A stretch of 63,117 nt of DNA from an uncultured SAR116 cluster alpha proteobacterium (GCA_902619615.1 CACNFD010000012.1:1-63117); one strand, 5' to 3'. Numbered from the stretch's first letter, positions 9,086 to 19,130 are shown. Notes: generated from the sequence alone by a model not told the origin. Translations and numbers: made by a program.

Positions 9086-10546
9086 TTAATATTGCTTTAT
9101 TAATTGGTATAACATTCTAACTCCCCATCCGACACCACCGGATGGAATAGAAGGTGTCGATTTATTTTGCCAAGTAACTCCTGCTATATCTAAATGAGCC
9201 CATGGAGTTTTTTCTATATGTCTTTTTAAGAAACATCCCGCTGTTATTGATCCTGCACCAGGGCCTCCAATATTTTTCATATCTGCAATTTCTGTTTTTA
9301 TCAATTGATCATAATCATCATCTAGTGGCATTGCCCAAACTTTTTCACCTGTAATTTCTCCTGAATTAAAAATAGCCTTAGATAATTCTTTATCATTTGA
9401 AAACAAACCAGCCCTAATATTTCCTAATGCTACAATCATAGCCCCAGTTAAAGTTGCAAAATTAATCATAAATTTAGGCTTATATTTATTTTCAGTCCAT
9501 GAAAGTATATCAGCTAATACAAGTCTACCTTCAGCATCTGTATTTAAAACTTCTATAGTTTGACCAGAATAAGATTTAACAACATCTCCAGGTCTTTGTG
9601 CATCACCATCTGGCATGTTTTCAACCAGACCTATAACGCCTATTAAATTATATTTTAACTTTGAGAGCGCTGCAGCTTCTATAATGCCAGTTACAGTTGC
9701 TGCGCCTCCCATATCCCATTTCATATCTTCCATTGACTTGGATGGCTTCAAAGAAAGCCCACCAGAGTCAAAACAGACACCCTTTCCTATGAATGCCATT
9801 GGTTTATTGTCTTTTTTACCTGACCATTCCATAACAACTACCTGGCTATCTTTTCTTGATCCTCGACCAACCGCAAGCAAAGCATTCATTCCAATTTTTT
9901 GAAGTTGTTTCTCATTATAAATTGTTACATTAACTCCTATTTTCTTTAATTTTTTACATTCGTCAGCGAATGAAGATGGATATAAAATATTTGGTGGTTG
10001 CCATACTAGATCTCTAGCAGTAAACACACCTTTTGCAAGATTTTGCATTTCAGAAATTTTCTTTAAATGCTTATTAGGTTCATTACAAACAAAAACAACA
10101 TTTTTTAATTTTTTTATTTGTTTTGATTTATTTTTTTTGTAATTTTCGAATTTATATGAGCTTAGTAAAATTCCTAGAGCTAGTCTTTCATTAATAGAAA
10201 TATTATTTTCATATATTTTTGCTTGGGAAGAACCTAAAGATTTTATTTTATTATAAATTCTGCCACCTAACTCTTCTAAATATTTGTGTGTTAAATCCTT
10301 ATCTAAAGTTTTTCTTTTTACTAAAAGAAAGTTTCCTTTTTCTGATCTTACTAAAATTGTATTTGATAGATCATCATTAATAATTTTTTTAAATAAATTT
10401 AATAAATCTTTTTGTGAATTAAAATTTTCAGATAACAAAATATTTTTCTCAGAATAAAACAGGACATTAATCTCATTATCTTTAAGTTTAATACTATCTC
10501 TATGTTTTTCAGATTTAAACTTTATGAATCTTTTATCATTCAACAT
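9086..10546 (-). CDS. pepA: Leucyl aminopeptidase (M17 family)
   Basis: Cytosolic manganese/zinc aminopeptidase, usually hexameric, that releases N-terminal residues. It is 486 residues: a variable N-terminal domain (about 1-165) followed by the catalytic domain. Diagnostic stretches include ARDLVWQPPNILYPSSFA, FIGKGVCFDSGGLSLKPS (metal-binding lysine/aspartate), the family signature NTDAEGRLVLAD near residue 334, and the C-terminal GGVGWGVRMLYQL. The start ATG is preceded by AAGGAAA. The divergent lptF begins about 100 bases away. The usual holC neighbour is missing. Confidence 0.95.
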   Translation of the reverse strand: MLNDKRFIKFKSEKHRDSIKLKDNEINVLFYSEKNILLSENFNSQKDLLNLFKKIINDDLSNTILVRSEKGNFLLVKRKTLDKDLTHKYLEELGGRIYNKIKSLGSSQAKIYENNISINERLALGILLSSYKFENYKKNKSKQIKKLKNVVFVCNEPNKHLKKISEMQNLAKGVFTARDLVWQPPNILYPSSFADECKKLKKIGVNVTIYNEKQLQKIGMNALLAVGRGSRKDSQVVVMEWSGKKDNKPMAFIGKGVCFDSGGLSLKPSKSMEDMKWDMGGAATVTGIIEAAALSKLKYNLIGVIGLVENMPDGDAQRPGDVVKSYSGQTIEVLNTDAEGRLVLADILSWTENKYKPKFMINFATLTGAMIVALGNIRAGLFSNDKELSKAIFNSGEITGEKVWAMPLDDDYDQLIKTEIADMKNIGGPGAGSITAGCFLKRHIEKTPWAHLDIAGVTWQNKSTPSIPSGGVGWGVRMLYQLIKQY

Positions 10547-10649
10547 TTTTTTTCCTTAAATTCAAATAGGACTATTGTAATAATATAATTTAGTTATAGT
10601 ACTATAAATATTTAAAAAAATTTCAATATAATTTTTGAGAAAAATATTT

Positions 10650-11732
10650 ATGATTTTATCTTGGTATATATTTAAACAGACATTTAAAAATTTATTTCTC
10701 TCTACATGTGTTTTTGTAGGAATAATATGGTTAACTCAATCTTTTAAAATCATAAAATTAATAATCAACAAAGGTGCAGGACTTTCTGAATTTTTTGCAT
10801 TGTCTGCATACAGTCTTCCAAGTTGGCTTCTAATAGCTTTGCCATTTGGGACTTTCGCAGGATGTATGATTTCATATTTAAAACTTCAAAATGATAAAGA
10901 AATTATAGTAATGCAATCAGCTGGTATAAGTCCTTTAAAATTAAGCAAGCCTGCTTTTTTTGCAGCCCTATTAGCATCTGCAATTTTATTTATAATATCA
11001 CATTTCATCATGCCAAAAACATATAAAAATTTTAAAATTTTGCAAAATGAGATCAGAAACAATTCTCAAGATTTTATCATAAGAGATAATATCTTTATTG
11101 ATATAAATAAAAATCAAACAATTTTTATTAGTAAAATGAACAAAATTAACGAATTAGAAGAAATTTTTATTCAAGACAGAAGCGATCCAACAACTGTTAT
11201 AGAAATTTTTTCATCAAAAGGAATCTTAAAATATGAAGATAACATAGTTTTAAGTATGAATAACGGAACAAGAATTTCAACTGACTTACAAGGAAGGTCA
11301 ACTATATTAAACTTTAAAAGTTATGATATTGAAATCAAGCAGAATAAAAATAAAAAATCAGAGGCAAGAGTTGTAGAGTATAACGAATATAATTTTTTTG
11401 AGCTATTAAAAAAATCCCAAAGTGGAAAAGAAAACAGTGGAAAGTTATTAGCTGAAGCACATAGTAGAAATACTGTTTCATTAATGCCTCTAGTGTTTTC
11501 TTTTATTGTAATGGTAACTATTTTGAAGGACAATTTTTCACGAAAATTTTCAATTTATCGAAAAATAACTGGAATTGGACTTCTTGTTATTATTCAGAGT
11601 TTTGTTTTAATAATAAAAAATGCTGTTCATTCTAATATTATATTTTTACCCTTAATGTATTTTTTCCCAATCTTAATATTAATAGCCTGTATTATTTTGC
11701 TTAATTACAGAAAAAAATCTTTTAATCTTTAA
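10650..11732 (+). CDS. lptF: LPS export system permease LptF
   Basis: Inner-membrane permease of the LptB2FG ABC transporter that extracts lipopolysaccharide from the inner membrane. The 360-residue protein has the YjgP/YjgQ layout. Three helices in the first 120 residues include the LPFGTFAGCMISYLKLQNDKE motif between helices. A periplasmic beta domain follows, then three C-terminal helices (from about residue 275). I start at the ATG at 10650, with GAGA upstream; a TTG at 10635 would add five residues. lptG follows after 26 bases. LptB and LptD are not in the window. Confidence 0.9.
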   Translation: MILSWYIFKQTFKNLFLSTCVFVGIIWLTQSFKIIKLIINKGAGLSEFFALSAYSLPSWLLIALPFGTFAGCMISYLKLQNDKEIIVMQSAGISPLKLSKPAFFAALLASAILFIISHFIMPKTYKNFKILQNEIRNNSQDFIIRDNIFIDINKNQTIFISKMNKINELEEIFIQDRSDPTTVIEIFSSKGILKYEDNIVLSMNNGTRISTDLQGRSTILNFKSYDIEIKQNKNKKSEARVVEYNEYNFFELLKKSQSGKENSGKLLAEAHSRNTVSLMPLVFSFIVMVTILKDNFSRKFSIYRKITGIGLLVIIQSFVLIIKNAVHSNIIFLPLMYFFPILILIACIILLNYRKKSFNL

Positions 11733-11758
11733 TAATTTGCTAAAAAGGTATAATAGTA

Positions 11759-12895
11759 TTGTTAAAATTTGTTAATCAACCAATAATTCTCTACAAATAT
11801 TTCACTAAGGATTTATTTAAATTCTTCCTATATACTTTATTATTTTTAATTATTTTAATTTTTTTTATTGATCTTATTGAATTATTTAGAAGATCTGCCA
11901 ATAAGATAGGAGTAAATCATCTACAAAAAGCAAGTTTAATTGATTTAGCTGGAATGGCATCATTAAAAATAGTTGGTAATATTCAAAAAATTTTACCCTT
12001 TGCAGCTTTGATCGGTTCGATCGCTTGTTTTAATCAATGGAGAAAAAAAAATTACTATTTAATAACCAAATCTTCTGGAATATCACTATGGAAAATTCTT
12101 TCGCCGACATTAGTATCTTTCTTTTTGTTAGGTTTTTTTTCAATAACAATTTTAAGTCCATTTTCGACTTTGCTAAATAAAAAGTATGAAAATTTACAAA
12201 CATTATTTTTTGGCAAGGTAAATGTACAAGGGTTTTCTTTTGATACTAAAGGATTATGGATTAAGCAATTATCTAAACAAAATTATTTAATAATTAATGC
12301 AAATAAAATAAATGAAAATGACAATACCTTATATAACCTAAATATTTTTGAGTATAATAAGGATAAAATTTTTCACAAAAGGTTGCATGCTCAAAAAGGA
12401 AAATTTACTCACCAGAAAATACTTCTATATGATGTTCGATCTATTGATAGAAACTCTCAGGTTTTATATCTCAAAGAACACTATTATTTAATAGATTTTG
12501 ATTCAAGTCGTCTCAAAGTAGTAACTGAAAAACCTGAAAAAATTTTTTTACTCGATTTTCCATATTATTTAATAAAAATGAAATCTTATGGTTTAAATAT
12601 TTCCAAACACTTAGTTTATTTTTTTAAATTGATATGTCAGCCATTCCTAATTATATCAATGATTTTACTTTCTGCATCCTTAATGTTAAGGAGTAGTGAA
12701 AGAAAGGTTGAAGTTGGAATTGTCTCACTTACACTTATAGTCGGTTTTAGTTTATATTTTATTGGAGATTTTATTTTTGCCTTAGGCTTTACAGAAAAAA
12801 TTCCTCCTCTACTTGCTGGATTTGGGCCAACCTTAATCGGATTATTTTCAGGTTGTTATTTGATAAGCGATATTGATGAAATTAAAAATTTTTAG
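11759..12895 (+). CDS. lptG: LPS export system permease LptG
   Basis: Partner permease of LptF in the lipopolysaccharide transporter. The 378-residue protein shows the same fold: KYFTKDLFKFFLYTLLFLII as first helix, the ILPFAALIGSIACFNQW coupling region, a large periplasmic domain and final helices LLSASLMLRS, FSLYFIGDF and FGPTLIGLFSGCYL. The only in-frame start of sensible length is TTG at 11759, with AAGG eleven bases upstream. surA starts 21 bases after its stop; lptD, which lies here in many alphaproteobacteria, is absent. Confidence 0.9.
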   Translation: MLKFVNQPIILYKYFTKDLFKFFLYTLLFLIILIFFIDLIELFRRSANKIGVNHLQKASLIDLAGMASLKIVGNIQKILPFAALIGSIACFNQWRKKNYYLITKSSGISLWKILSPTLVSFFLLGFFSITILSPFSTLLNKKYENLQTLFFGKVNVQGFSFDTKGLWIKQLSKQNYLIINANKINENDNTLYNLNIFEYNKDKIFHKRLHAQKGKFTHQKILLYDVRSIDRNSQVLYLKEHYYLIDFDSSRLKVVTEKPEKIFLLDFPYYLIKMKSYGLNISKHLVYFFKLICQPFLIISMILLSASLMLRSSERKVEVGIVSLTLIVGFSLYFIGDFIFALGFTEKIPPLLAGFGPTLIGLFSGCYLISDIDEIKNF

Positions 12896-12916
12896 AAAAC
12901 AGGTGTTAAATAGAAA

Positions 12917-14176
12917 ATGAATGATGGTTCTTTTAATTTTAAATTTTTTTTCTTTATTATTTTCTTTTGTATCTCTGTTGTAAAGAATGTGTTTGGTGAT
13001 GAAAACTATATTGTTACAATTGTAAATAAAATACCAATTACAAAGGTTGACGTAGTAAATAGAGCAAAATTAATTTCTATCTCTATTGACAAAAATATAA
13101 GCGAAGACAGTTTAAAAAATTACTATAATCAATCTCTTAAAACGCTTATTAAGGAAAAAATTATTATATCTGCTGGTAACAAAATAAATAAAAATTTAAG
13201 TTCAATTGTTTCAGAAAAAGCAAACCAATTACTTTTAGCTGAATTTTCAAATTCAAAACTTAAATTAAACGAGTTTATCAAGAAATTTGCTATTCCAAAA
13301 TCTGTTTTATTAGAAAAATACAAGACTCAACTTATATGGGGTATAGTAATTAAAAATACCTTTAAAGAACAATTTTCTAAGATAAGAAAAAATGTTGATA
13401 AAAAACTTGAGTTGAATAAAAAAGCCCAAAATGAAGATTTATATGATTTAGCTGAGATTGTAATAGTTAAAAAAAACAATTCTGAACTTTTAAAAAAAAT
13501 TAATTTTGCTCTAGAAAATGGTATTAGCTTTTTAGATATTGCTAAACAAATTTCTATAAGTAGTTCTTCTAAATTTAAAGGTAAAATTGGATGGAAGAAT
13601 TTTAAAAATTTACCTGTTTTTGTAAAAAGAAAAAAAAATGCGATTAAAGAAGGAGATATCTATACTTATATTGAAAAAGACAAGATGAAATTAATTAAAA
13701 TTTTGGTTAAACGAATTAATGGAAAGTTAAGCCTGAGTGAGAACGAACTACTACTAGCACAAGTAAAATTTCCAATAAATTTTCAAAAACAAAATATAAT
13801 CTATGAAAAAACAAAAAAATACCTAGATAGTATTTTATTAAATAAAAATAACTGTGAAGTATTAAAAAATTTGAAAAAAGAAAATAAATATAAATTAAAA
13901 TTAAAAATAATAAAATCTAGGATTGCTGATTTAAATCCAAAAGTACAAAAAATTATAAATAACATTAATTTTTTTGAAACATCAATGCCAATTTTTTATG
14001 GAAATAACGGATACACCTACATAAAATGTGATAGTAGAAAAGCAGAATTAAATAAAATCGACTATAAAAAATTAAAGAATATAGCTATGAATAAATATTT
14101 CTTAATTTATAGTGAAAAATTACTAAAGCGTCTTAATAACGAGGCCAATATTACACTTATTGAAAATATAAAATGA
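12917..14176 (+). CDS. surA: Periplasmic chaperone / peptidyl-prolyl isomerase SurA
   Basis: Exported folding factor for outer-membrane proteins. The 419-residue product begins with a hydrophobic signal sequence (residues about 8-26). A SurA N-terminal helical domain follows (VTIVNKIPITKVDVVNRAKL, about 30-150), then one parvulin-like segment (about 175-270, with LDIAKQIS, SSSKFKGKIGWK and FVKRKKNAIKEGDIYTYI). It is more lysine-rich and divergent than E. coli SurA, and only one PPIase-like domain is recognisable. Gene order lptFG-surA-pdxA-rsmA supports the call. Its stop overlaps the pdxA start as ATGA, so translation is probably coupled. Confidence 0.82.
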   Translation: MNDGSFNFKFFFFIIFFCISVVKNVFGDENYIVTIVNKIPITKVDVVNRAKLISISIDKNISEDSLKNYYNQSLKTLIKEKIIISAGNKINKNLSSIVSEKANQLLLAEFSNSKLKLNEFIKKFAIPKSVLLEKYKTQLIWGIVIKNTFKEQFSKIRKNVDKKLELNKKAQNEDLYDLAEIVIVKKNNSELLKKINFALENGISFLDIAKQISISSSSKFKGKIGWKNFKNLPVFVKRKKNAIKEGDIYTYIEKDKMKLIKILVKRINGKLSLSENELLLAQVKFPINFQKQNIIYEKTKKYLDSILLNKNNCEVLKNLKKENKYKLKLKIIKSRIADLNPKVQKIINNINFFETSMPIFYGNNGYTYIKCDSRKAELNKIDYKKLKNIAMNKYFLIYSEKLLKRLNNEANITLIENIK

Positions 14177-15186
14177 TTTTGTCTAAAAATGTTATATTAG
14201 TTACAGCTGGTGACCCAGCTAGCATATCAACAGAAATAACAATAAAAGCTATCGAAACTAAAAAAATAAATGAAAATATTAATGTTATTGTGGTCACAGA
14301 TCCAAATTTGATTGAAAAATCTAAGTATTTATTTGGAAGTAATATAACAATTAATCGAATTAAGGATAAAATCAATTTTACCGACTACGAAAAAAATTGC
14401 ATAAATGTAATTCCAATAGAGCTTTCCAATAAAGTTATATGGGGAAAGCCAGACCAAAAAAATTTTTCTTTTGTAAAATGTTCTATAATTACTGCATTAA
14501 ATACATGTATTAATAGCATTGCTTCTGCAATTGTAACTAATCCCATTAACAAGTACACAATGCACAAATCTGGATTTAATTTTGAAGGCCATACTGAATT
14601 TCTTGCATCACTTTCCGTGCAAAAGAAAGATCCCGTAATGATGTTAGTTACTAATGGGCTAAGGACTGTCCCTTTAACAATTCATGTCCCTCTTAAAAAA
14701 GTTTATAAATTAATAACTAAAGAACTTATTCAAACTAAAATAAAAATTGTTGTTAATGATCTGAAGACTTTTTTTAATATTAAAGAACCTCGTATAATAG
14801 TTACAGGATTGAATCCACATGCAGGTGAAAATGGTGATTTTGGTGATGAAGAAATAGAAGTGATAAAACCTGCTATAAATGAACTAAAAAAAATCAATAA
14901 TATTAATATCATAGGACCTATATCAGCAGATACAGCATTCTCATCGGACAAAAGAAAACAATATGATTTAGCTGTCTGTATGTATCATGACCAAGCCCTT
15001 ATCCCGATAAAAACTCTAAATTTTTATAATGGGGTGAATGTTACATTAGGCCTAGACTTTATAAGAACATCACCTGACCATGGTACTGGATTTGATATAG
15101 CTGGAAAAAATATAGCTAATTCAGAAAGTTTAATTTCAGCAATAAATCTTGCTTATGAGATGAGTGTTAATAAAAGAGATGCATGA
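14173..15186 (+). CDS. pdxA: 4-hydroxythreonine-4-phosphate dehydrogenase
   Basis: NAD-dependent enzyme of the deoxyxylulose-5-phosphate-dependent route to pyridoxal phosphate. The 337-residue sequence shows VTAGDPASISTEITIKA at the N-terminus (GDPxGxG-like region, here GDPASIS), GFNFEGHTEFLA, the metal-binding GLNPHAGENGDFGDEE motif, GPISADTAF, MYHDQALIPIKT, and GLDFIRTSPDHGTGFDIAGK near the end. These are all PdxA signatures. It overlaps surA by four bases and rsmA by eight bases, indicating a tight operon. Confidence 0.94.
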   Translation: MILSKNVILVTAGDPASISTEITIKAIETKKINENINVIVVTDPNLIEKSKYLFGSNITINRIKDKINFTDYEKNCINVIPIELSNKVIWGKPDQKNFSFVKCSIITALNTCINSIASAIVTNPINKYTMHKSGFNFEGHTEFLASLSVQKKDPVMMLVTNGLRTVPLTIHVPLKKVYKLITKELIQTKIKIVVNDLKTFFNIKEPRIIVTGLNPHAGENGDFGDEEIEVIKPAINELKKINNINIIGPISADTAFSSDKRKQYDLAVCMYHDQALIPIKTLNFYNGVNVTLGLDFIRTSPDHGTGFDIAGKNIANSESLISAINLAYEMSVNKRDA

Positions 15187-16012
15187 CGAAATTCATTTTT
15201 TACCTAGTATTAAAGAAACATTAAAAAATAATAAAGTTAAGATTAATAGAGGTTTAGGCCAAAATTTTATATTTGATTTAAATTTGACTGATAAAATTGT
15301 AAATGAAACAACAAAGTTTGCTTCGACAATTATAGAAATTGGCCCTGGTCCAGGTAGCTTAACTAGATCCATTTTAAAAAATAAATCAGCCGTTGTATAT
15401 GCAATTGACAAAGATATTCAATCTGAAAAAATGTTAACTGATCTTAAAATAATTTATAAAGATAGATTAAAAATTATTATTGATGATGCTTTACATTACC
15501 CTATTTGGCAATTAGGTAAAGCACCACGACAAATAATAGCAAATCTTCCATACAATATAGGAACAAAAATGTTAATAAATTGGTTAAAATATATTGATAA
15601 ATTTGATTTACTCACATTAATGTTTCAAAAAGAAGTGGCTGACAGAATAGTAGCAAAACCTGGTTCAAAAAATTACGGAAGGTTATCAATTTTAACAAAT
15701 TGGTTGACACAAAGTTCAAAATTATTTGATATTCCAAAAGAGGCTTTCATACCTAGACCTAAAATTAAATCAACAGTAATTCAATTAAAGCCGCATACTA
15801 AACCACTTTGTAACGTATCATTTGAATCTCTTGAACAAATAACCCACTTAGCTTTTAGTCAAAGAAGGAAAATGCTTAAATCAAGTTTAAAGGATATTAA
15901 TGGTAAAAAAATATTAGAAGAATTAAATATTTCTCCAAATTTAAGACCTGAAAATCTATCTATAATTGAATTTTGTAAAATAGCAAAAAAATCATTGGAA
16001 TTAAATTCTTAA
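15179..16012 (+). CDS. rsmA: 16S rRNA (adenine1518/1519-N6)-dimethyltransferase
   Basis: Dimethylates two adjacent adenines near the 3' end of 16S rRNA (KsgA). The product shows RGLGQNFIFDLNLTDKIV, the SAM-binding IIEIGPGPGSLTRSIL, the catalytic ANLPYNIGTKML (NLPY motif), LMFQKEVADRI and FIPRPKIKSTVI. The C-terminal FSQRRKMLKSSL matches the family. I choose ATG 15179 because alphaproteobacterial homologues begin a few residues before LPSIKE; GTG at 15164 is an alternative. Its stop overlaps the convergent gmk stop. Confidence 0.93.
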   Translation: MHDEIHFLPSIKETLKNNKVKINRGLGQNFIFDLNLTDKIVNETTKFASTIIEIGPGPGSLTRSILKNKSAVVYAIDKDIQSEKMLTDLKIIYKDRLKIIIDDALHYPIWQLGKAPRQIIANLPYNIGTKMLINWLKYIDKFDLLTLMFQKEVADRIVAKPGSKNYGRLSILTNWLTQSSKLFDIPKEAFIPRPKIKSTVIQLKPHTKPLCNVSFESLEQITHLAFSQRRKMLKSSLKDINGKKILEELNISPNLRPENLSIIEFCKIAKKSLELNS

Positions 16013-16632
16013 AAAAGTTCTTTTAAAGTTTTTGTTAATGCAAGTTGTCTATTTCTTCGAAGTCTTTCAGAAAATAAAATTGACTTTATTTGATCTACAG
16101 CTAATTGCAAGTCATCGTTAACTATAATAAAATCATATTCCTTATAATGACTTATTTCTTTTTTTGCTTCAGACATTCTTTTTATAAAATTTTCTTTGTT
16201 TTCGCTAGCTCTTTTACCGAGCCTGTTTTCTAGTTCTTTCATTGAAGGAGGTAAAATGAAAACCTTCACAATATCATTAGGCAAACTTTTTTCGATCTGT
16301 CGTGTGCCCTGCCAATCAATATCGACGATAACATCCTTACCATTATTTATCTTCGACAAAACTTCATTTTTTAATGTTCCATAATAAAACCCAAAAACAT
16401 TAGCATGCTCTAAAAACTCATTTTGTTCTAATAGTTTATTAAATTCTTTTTCATTTTTAAAGAAATAATGCTTTCCTTCTATTTCATCTTTTCTTTTTTG
16501 ACGTGTAGTAACTGAGACTGATAGATTTAAACCTTCAACCTCATAAATTAATTTTTTACAGATAGTTGTTTTACCAGCACCAGAGGGAGAAGAAATGACA
16601 AGAACTAAACCTTTGTTATAAATAACAGACAT
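16009..16632 (-). CDS. gmk: Guanylate kinase
   Basis: Phosphorylates GMP to GDP. The 207-residue protein begins MSVIYNKGLVLVISSPSGAG with the P-loop at residues 14-22, then LSVSVTTRQKRKDEIEGKHYFF (GMP-binding region), NEFLEHANVFGFYYGT and DVIVDIDWQGTRQI, all characteristic. Length is normal. It lies 14 bases downstream of mltG and shares a four-base stop overlap with rsmA on the other strand. Confidence 0.95.
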   Translation of the reverse strand: MSVIYNKGLVLVISSPSGAGKTTICKKLIYEVEGLNLSVSVTTRQKRKDEIEGKHYFFKNEKEFNKLLEQNEFLEHANVFGFYYGTLKNEVLSKINNGKDVIVDIDWQGTRQIEKSLPNDIVKVFILPPSMKELENRLGKRASENKENFIKRMSEAKKEISHYKEYDFIIVNDDLQLAVDQIKSILFSERLRRNRQLALTKTLKELF

Positions 16633-16646
16633 TATTTATCCTTAAT

Positions 16647-17591
16647 TTATTTATTTTTCCATAATTTAATATTTTTTTTATGTGAATTATAAGTTTTGGA
16701 AAACCTATGTCCACCATTACCATCACTAACAAAATATAAGTAATCGGTTTTTTTAATTTGTTTTAGAGAATTTAGTGCATTTTCACCAGGATAAGAAATA
16801 GGTGTCGGTGGTAAACCAAGAAATTGGTATGTGTTAAACGGATTCTTTGAATTCAACATTTTTCTTGTTATTTTCTGACCGTTAACTTTAAAACCAAACG
16901 CAAGTGTAACATCTGATTGGAGTTTCATTTTGTTTTTGAGACGATTAATAAAAACACTTGCTACTAGTTTACTATCTTCTAATTTACTTGACTCTTTCTG
17001 AATTATTGATGCAAGTATCAATAATTCATTTTTGTTTTTTAAAACAAAATTCTTTGGTTTTTCTTTCCAAACATTATTTAAAATTTCATCTTGGGCTTTT
17101 TTCATTCGTTTTAATAACCTATTTCTTGGATAACCATATTTAAAAAAATATGTGTCAGGTTTATAAATGCCCTCTTTTAATTTTTTAATTTCTCCTGTTA
17201 AATAGGGATTATCAAGAATTTTTCTTTCTAACTCTTGAGCTGTAGATCCTTCAACAAGTGTGAAATTTCTTGTTAATGTTTTACCTTTTTGAAACAAGTT
17301 CTGTATCTCAAAAACAGAAAAATTTTTGGGTATTATGTATTCACCAGCTTTTGGTGTAAATGAATTTTCATGAAATAATGATGCTAATAACCAATTTAAA
17401 TGTGAAATATAGATTTCTTTAGATTTAAGTTGAGAAAGAATTTTTTTTTGACTTGTATTTTTTTCTAACAAATAATATTTTTCTTCATTAATAACAGTTC
17501 TATTTTTTATATTATTTATAAAATAATAAAGTGTAGAAAATAATAAAAAAAATAAAATTAAAGAGAGGACAATCTTATTCTTTAAAATCAC
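16647..17591 (-). CDS. mltG: Endolytic murein transglycosylase MltG
   Basis: Membrane-anchored lytic transglycosylase (YceG family) that cleaves nascent peptidoglycan strands and acts as a chain terminator. The 314-residue product has an N-terminal membrane anchor (about residues 7-27), LVEGSTAQELERKI, LKEGIYKPDTYFFKYG, the catalytic-glutamate motif LASIIQKESSK, SVFINRLKNKMKLQSDVT and PISYPGENALNS. GTG start overlaps the fabF stop as GTGA, so it is translationally coupled to fatty-acid genes, the normal alphaproteobacterial arrangement. gmk follows. Confidence 0.93.
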   Translation of the reverse strand: MILKNKIVLSLILFFLLFSTLYYFINNIKNRTVINEEKYYLLEKNTSQKKILSQLKSKEIYISHLNWLLASLFHENSFTPKAGEYIIPKNFSVFEIQNLFQKGKTLTRNFTLVEGSTAQELERKILDNPYLTGEIKKLKEGIYKPDTYFFKYGYPRNRLLKRMKKAQDEILNNVWKEKPKNFVLKNKNELLILASIIQKESSKLEDSKLVASVFINRLKNKMKLQSDVTLAFGFKVNGQKITRKMLNSKNPFNTYQFLGLPPTPISYPGENALNSLKQIKKTDYLYFVSDGNGGHRFSKTYNSHKKNIKLWKNK

Positions 17592-18856
17592 TCTAAACTA
17601 CCAATTACTAGACTTGCATTTGTCCCCCCAAAACCAAAAGAGTTTGAAAGTACATTTTTAATTTCTCGAGTTTTAGCAACTAATGGAACTAAATCATATC
17701 CAACAGCATCTTTGTCTGGGTTTATCAAATTATTCGTTGGAGGAACAGTTTGATTTATAATTGATAATATTGAATATATTGTTTCAATTGCACCTGCAGC
17801 ACCTAACAAATGTCCAGTTGCAGATTTAGTTGAGCTTATGCTAGTATTTTCAATTTTTTGTTTTAATAATCTTTTAATAGCTTTTAACTCAATCATGTCA
17901 CCTAGAGGAGTAGAAGTGCCGTGTGCATTAATATAATCTAAGTCCCAACTATTTAAATTTGCGTCATTAATTGCTGATAACATTGCTCTAAATCCACCGT
18001 CTCCATTTTCAGCAGGAGCAGTAATGTGATGAGCATCGCCTGACATACCATAACCTTTAATTTCAGCGTATATTTTTGCGCCTCTTGATATAGCATGTTC
18101 TTTTTCTTCTAAAACTAGTACACCTGCACCTTCACCCATAACAAAACCGTCTCTTTCCTGATCCCATGGTCTAGAACTAGATTCAGGATTATTATTAAAA
18201 TTGGTACTTAATGCTTTTGCAGCAGCAAAACCTGCCATGCCAATTCTACAACAAGCAGCTTCAGCTCCACCCGCAATCATTACATCTGCATCACCATAAC
18301 GAATTATTCGTGATGCGTCTCCAATAGCATGTGCTCCAGTCGAACAAGCTGTTACTACAGAATGATTAGGCCCTTTAAAATCATACTTGATACTAACTTG
18401 TCCAGATAACAGATTTATAAGCGCTGATGGTATAAAAAAAGGACTAATTTTTCTGGGACCTTTTGAATTTAGTACTTCTGAGGTTTTAGATATAGTCTCT
18501 AGACCTCCAATTCCGGAGCCAAGAATTACCCCTGTTCTATTTTTTTCATTTTCATTGTGTGGTTTCCAACCTGAGTCTTCTATCGCTTGAGTGGCTGAAA
18601 TTAGCCCATAAGCTATGAATCTATCTATTCTCTTGTATTCTCTTGGCTCTATCCAATCATCAAGATTTAGACCACCTTCATGGTCATCATCTTTAGTAGG
18701 TATTTGACCTGCAATTTTACAAGGCAAATCTGAAACATCGAAGTTATTAATCTTATTAATACCAACAGTTCCAGAAACAAGTCTTTTCCAATTAACATCT
18801 ATTCCTAAGCCTAAAGGTGTTAATAAACCAAGTCCAGTAACAACGACCCGACGCAT
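17588..18856 (-). CDS. fabF: 3-oxoacyl-ACP synthase II (KAS II)
   Basis: Condensing enzyme that elongates acyl-ACP with malonyl-ACP. The 422-residue protein begins MRRVVVTGLGLLTPLG. It carries the nucleophilic cysteine in VVTACSTGAHAIGDA (about residue 169) and the two catalytic histidines in INAHGTSTPLGD (about 310) and KSATGHLLGAAG (about 346). It ends NSFGFGGTNASLVI. Length and motifs are those of FabF. An AGGAG box precedes the ATG. It lies 40 bases after acpP, in the order fabD-fabG-acpP-fabF. Confidence 0.96.
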   Translation of the reverse strand: MRRVVVTGLGLLTPLGLGIDVNWKRLVSGTVGINKINNFDVSDLPCKIAGQIPTKDDDHEGGLNLDDWIEPREYKRIDRFIAYGLISATQAIEDSGWKPHNENEKNRTGVILGSGIGGLETISKTSEVLNSKGPRKISPFFIPSALINLLSGQVSIKYDFKGPNHSVVTACSTGAHAIGDASRIIRYGDADVMIAGGAEAACCRIGMAGFAAAKALSTNFNNNPESSSRPWDQERDGFVMGEGAGVLVLEEKEHAISRGAKIYAEIKGYGMSGDAHHITAPAENGDGGFRAMLSAINDANLNSWDLDYINAHGTSTPLGDMIELKAIKRLLKQKIENTSISSTKSATGHLLGAAGAIETIYSILSIINQTVPPTNNLINPDKDAVGYDLVPLVAKTREIKNVLSNSFGFGGTNASLVIGSLE

Positions 18857-18896
18857 AAAAAACTCCTAATTATAACTCGAGTAACTTATAGGCATG

Positions 18897-19130
18897 TTAA
18901 CTATTTGATGATATAAAGTCTATCGCATCTTTAACGGTTTGAATTTTTTCAGCAGCATCATCAGGAATTTCACATTCAAATTCTTCTTCAAAAGCCATAA
19001 CTAATTCTACAGTATCTAGGCTATCAGCACCCAAATCATCTATAAAACTAGCACTATCAACAACTTTTGATTCTTCTACTCCTAGATGTTCGACAACAAT
19101 TTTTGATACTCTGCTAGCTATATCACTCAT
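18897..19130 (-). CDS. acpP: Acyl carrier protein
   Basis: Small acidic 77-residue carrier of acyl chains in fatty-acid synthesis. The phosphopantetheine attachment serine is S37 in [20 protein letters not shown], the invariant DSL motif. Acidic helix II and the closing VKDAIDFI are typical. AAGGGG lies upstream of the ATG. The 100-base gap to fabG (19131-19230) contains no ORF; this spacer could hold a promoter for the abundant acpP message but I see no clear site. Confidence 0.97.
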   Translation of the reverse strand: MSDIASRVSKIVVEHLGVEESKVVDSASFIDDLGADSLDTVELVMAFEEEFECEIPDDAAEKIQTVKDAIDFISSNS

